This document shows positions 6,438 through 7,637 of a DNA stretch of 7,637 nt, in pieces. The notes beneath the pieces were generated by a model that saw only the letters and a program-made list of their open reading frames with translations, ran no database searches and was not told the DNA's origin. The stretch's first letter is position 1, and the number at the start of each line of letters is the position of its first letter. The stretch spans positions 1 through 7,637 of the forward strand of contig CAYFNF010000014.1 in NCBI GenBank assembly GCA_964344485.1, given 5' to 3'. Source of the stretch: CAYFNF01 sp964344485. Lineage in GTDB: Bacteria > Patescibacteriota > Patescibacteriia > UBA9570 > XYC2-FULL-38-9. The position numbers were made by a program, and so were the translations under genes.

Positions 6438-6456
6438 CCGCGCGAAAAGCGCGCGG
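6438..6456 (-). terminator. Hairpin directly after the hydrolase stop
   Basis: CCGCGCG (6438-6444) and CGCGCGG (6450-6456) form a very G+C-rich 7-bp stem. Read on the minus strand, it starts one base after the hydrolase TGA, with a CTTTT loop. It is followed by CTATACT rather than a T-run. The position makes it the likely end of the lipoprotein-hydrolase transcript. Confidence 0.5.
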
Positions 6457-6926
6457 TCAACGGTCCGTTCGGGGGCTCTCGAGATCCCCGGCCATGGACA
6501 GCACGAGTTCGGCCAACAAGTCCGTCGACCAGCGCAGGGCATGCTCGTCGTCCACCTCGTGGAGCACCACCCGGGCGCCCGAACGATCGCGGTAGGCGCG
6601 GCTGTGCTCGATGGGCGTCACGGTGTCGCGCAGCCCGTGGATGATCGCCGTGGGCAGCCCGGCGGGCGCGACCAGCCGCCCGGGCTCCAGGTTGGGCGGC
6701 TCTCNNNNNNNNNNNNNNNNGCCAGCAACGCCGCCACCAGGCCTCCGTAGCTCGAGCCCACCAGCAGCACCCCGCCGCCGCGGGTCTGCTCCTCCACCGC
6801 GTCGAGGCGTCGCTGCAGCGGCAGGCCGCGGAGATCGAGACAGGAGAACGGCAGCCCCAGCCCGCGCAAGACCCGCGGCTTGCGCCCCCGCGGGCTCCCC
6901 TCGAGGCCATGGGCGAACACGATCAT
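6457..6926 (-). CDS. Alpha/beta hydrolase (small esterase-like), interrupted by an assembly gap
   Basis: A small cytoplasmic serine hydrolase of unknown substrate. It opens with MIVFAHGLEGSP, giving the oxyanion-loop HG. LLVGSSYGG has the GxSxG nucleophile elbow (Ser59). After the gap, IIHGLRDTVTP supplies the likely acid (Asp) and VDDEHAL the catalytic His. It resembles the small YqiA/YcfP-like hydrolases, but that is a resemblance only. The codons before and after the 16 Ns are in different frames. This is explained by the N run being an arbitrary length, not necessarily by a mutation. In this fold a strand and helix usually separate the elbow from the acid strand, so more than five residues are probably missing. 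The start ATG 6926 overlaps the upstream lipoprotein stop as ATGA, and AGGAAG lies seven bases upstream. The two genes are very likely co-transcribed and coupled. Confidence 0.82.
6705..6720. other. Assembly gap (16 Ns)
   Basis: An unresolved scaffold gap inside the hydrolase gene. The frame change across it shows the true length is not 16 modulo 3. Confidence 0.99.
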
Positions 6927-7285
6927 CCCGTGTCTTCCTGGTCCGGCTCCTCGCAGTCGGTGTACACGTCCTCGCACCCCTCGGGCGCGTCCCACGTGAA
7001 CGGGTCGGGGCACGGCGGACACTCCCGCTCCCGCCAGGCCTCGAGGCAGTCGCGGGCCGCGAACCCGTCGAACGTACAGCGCTCGGGCGCGTCCTGGATG
7101 TCATCGACGACGACGCTCGAGCAGGCGGACATGGAGGTTCCGCCCCAGCAGGCCATGGCGCAGTCACACATCTCGAACGCCAGCTCCTGCCGGAACCAGT
7201 CCTGACGCGATGGAGAGACCCACACACACGCGCTGCTGGCGAGCAGGGCCAACGCCAGGCCGAGCTTCCCTTGGAGAGAGTTCAC
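6923..7285 (-). CDS. Cysteine-rich predicted lipoprotein
   Basis: About 120 residues, family not recognised. The N-terminus is a lipoprotein-type signal: a Lys, then a hydrophobic run (LGLALALLASSAC) ending in SSAC. The lipobox is imperfect, since Leu is usual at -3. The mature part has many further cysteines, several closely paired (CDC, CPPC) and others spaced along the chain, with an acidic C-terminus (EEPDQEDTG). This suggests a disulfide-stabilised exported protein at the cell surface or periplasm. Three consecutive GTG codons (7291, 7288, 7285) could start it; GAGG at 7294-7291 gives normal spacing only to 7285, which is chosen. It overlaps the hydrolase start by ATGA. Short Cys-rich lipoproteins without named domains are common in Myxococcota-like genomes, which is part of the reason for the taxonomic guess. 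Confidence 0.72.
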   Translation of the reverse strand: MNSLQGKLGLALALLASSACVWVSPSRQDWFRQELAFEMCDCAMACWGGTSMSACSSVVVDDIQDAPERCTFDGFAARDCLEAWRERECPPCPDPFTWDAPEGCEDVYTDCEEPDQEDTG

Positions 7286-7525
7286 CACCACCTCACCGGA
7301 TCATCCCGAGCCCATCCGCGGGTCGAGTCGGCCCACTCTACACGAAGTCGCGCGCAGCCGCAAATGCGACCACGAGTCCGGACACGACCGCGCCCGAGCG
7401 CTGGAGGGGCCGGCTGGCGGTCGAAGCTCGACGGGCCCGTCATACACGCTGTCGTAGAACCAATGGCGCCAGCCTCCGTCTGACACCGTTCCCCCGCCCC
7501 ACGACCCGGTTACCCCTCCCTGACC
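7286..7525. promoter_or_regulatory. Divergent intergenic region between two lipoprotein genes
   Basis: The region should carry promoters for both the minus-strand lipoprotein-hydrolase pair and the plus-strand lipoprotein. I cannot place -35/-10 boxes with confidence. A weak 8-bp inverted repeat (GGCTGGCG 7412-7419, CGCCAGCC 7467-7474) is present. Confidence 0.3.
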
Positions 7526-7637
7526 ATGCGCCTCCTCCTCCTCGCCTCCACCATGCTCCTGTCCGCCTGCGCCTCCGTGAAGCGACTGCTACCCGAGGGC
7601 CCCGCCCTCTCCAAGCGCGAGCAGGCCGCCTTCCCTG
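7526..7637 (+). CDS. Lipoprotein, N-terminal fragment (runs off the window)
   Basis: 37 complete codons are visible from ATG 7526. The N-terminus is MRLLLLASTMLLSAC: a basic residue, a hydrophobic stretch and a textbook LSAC lipobox with the lipidated Cys at residue 15. It continues as ASVKRLLPEGPALSKREQ, with a charged region after the signal. Family cannot be assigned from this piece. No strong Shine-Dalgarno is seen; the upstream sequence is C-rich (CCCCTCCCTGACC). It is divergent from the Cys-rich lipoprotein. The frame stays open to the window edge. Confidence 0.75.
   Translation, partial: MRLLLLASTMLLSACASVKRLLPEGPALSKREQAAFP

Larger units (their letters stand above)
6131..6456. other. 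Gene-free gap between transposase and hydrolase
   Basis: Frames on both strands are short and lack protein-like character. The gap contains three inverted repeats (listed separately), AGGAT-TC-ATCCT at about 6337-6348, and a direct repeat AACGCAG at 6375-6381 and 6386-6392, spaced 11 bases. The right end of the IS91 element should fall here. Confidence 0.45.

Noticed and set aside
7412..7474. 8-bp inverted repeat with 47-base spacing in the divergent region
   Set aside because: The arms are short and G+C-rich with a large spacer; chance is a sufficient explanation.
7301..7486. 61-codon minus-strand frame upstream of the Cys-rich lipoprotein
   Set aside because: The start (GTG) lacks a ribosome site, and the second half is Arg/Ser-rich noise. 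The first ~17 codons look protein-like, so a remnant is possible, but support is too weak.
1..7637. tRNA, rRNA or riboswitch
   Set aside because: No cloverleaf, conserved T-loop sequence, rRNA segment or known riboswitch core was seen on either strand.

Overview
The window is uniformly G+C-rich, with strongly G/C-biased third codon positions. It carries a large serine recombinase, an IS91-type transposase, a RhuM homologue, a RecG-C-terminal-like ATPase, and short lipoproteins, one of them cysteine-rich. This mix suggests a deltaproteobacterial or Myxococcota-like genome. The taxonomic call is inference from gene content only. A 16-base N run at 6705-6720 shows that this is a draft scaffold.

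Layout. Positions 1-541 hold the 3' half of a rhuM gene, broken by a one-base frameshift near 341-345. Converging on it, and overlapping its last 38 bases, is a 565-residue large serine recombinase (504-2201, minus). A possible 72-residue small protein lies just upstream of the recombinase in the same direction (2258-2476, minus). Positions 2530-2845 are probably non-coding and dense with repeats: a 21-bp tandem array built on GGTCAG, a 15-bp and a 12-bp inverted repeat pair, and a CGCCATG cluster. Next is a RecG-like ATPase/winged-helix gene (2867-4309, plus), interrupted in frame by an amber codon exactly where a conserved acidic residue would be expected. A hairpin-bearing gap (4310-4675) leads to an IS91-family transposase (4676-6130, plus). 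A second gap (6131-6456) contains more hairpins and no convincing gene.

Positions 6457-7637 look like ordinary chromosome. A small alpha/beta hydrolase (6457-6926, minus) contains the assembly gap. It is translationally coupled through an ATGA overlap to a cysteine-rich predicted lipoprotein (6923-7285, minus). Facing away from these, the first 37 codons of another lipoprotein begin at 7526.

How the parts relate. The left 6 kb reads as a decaying accessory island. RhuM and RecG-C-terminal-like ATPases are commonly found as accessory genes near restriction-modification loci, and both are broken here. The two recombination enzymes (serine recombinase, IS91 transposase) look intact. I see no convincing new multi-gene system. 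The least explained element is the repeat-dense region at 2530-2845.
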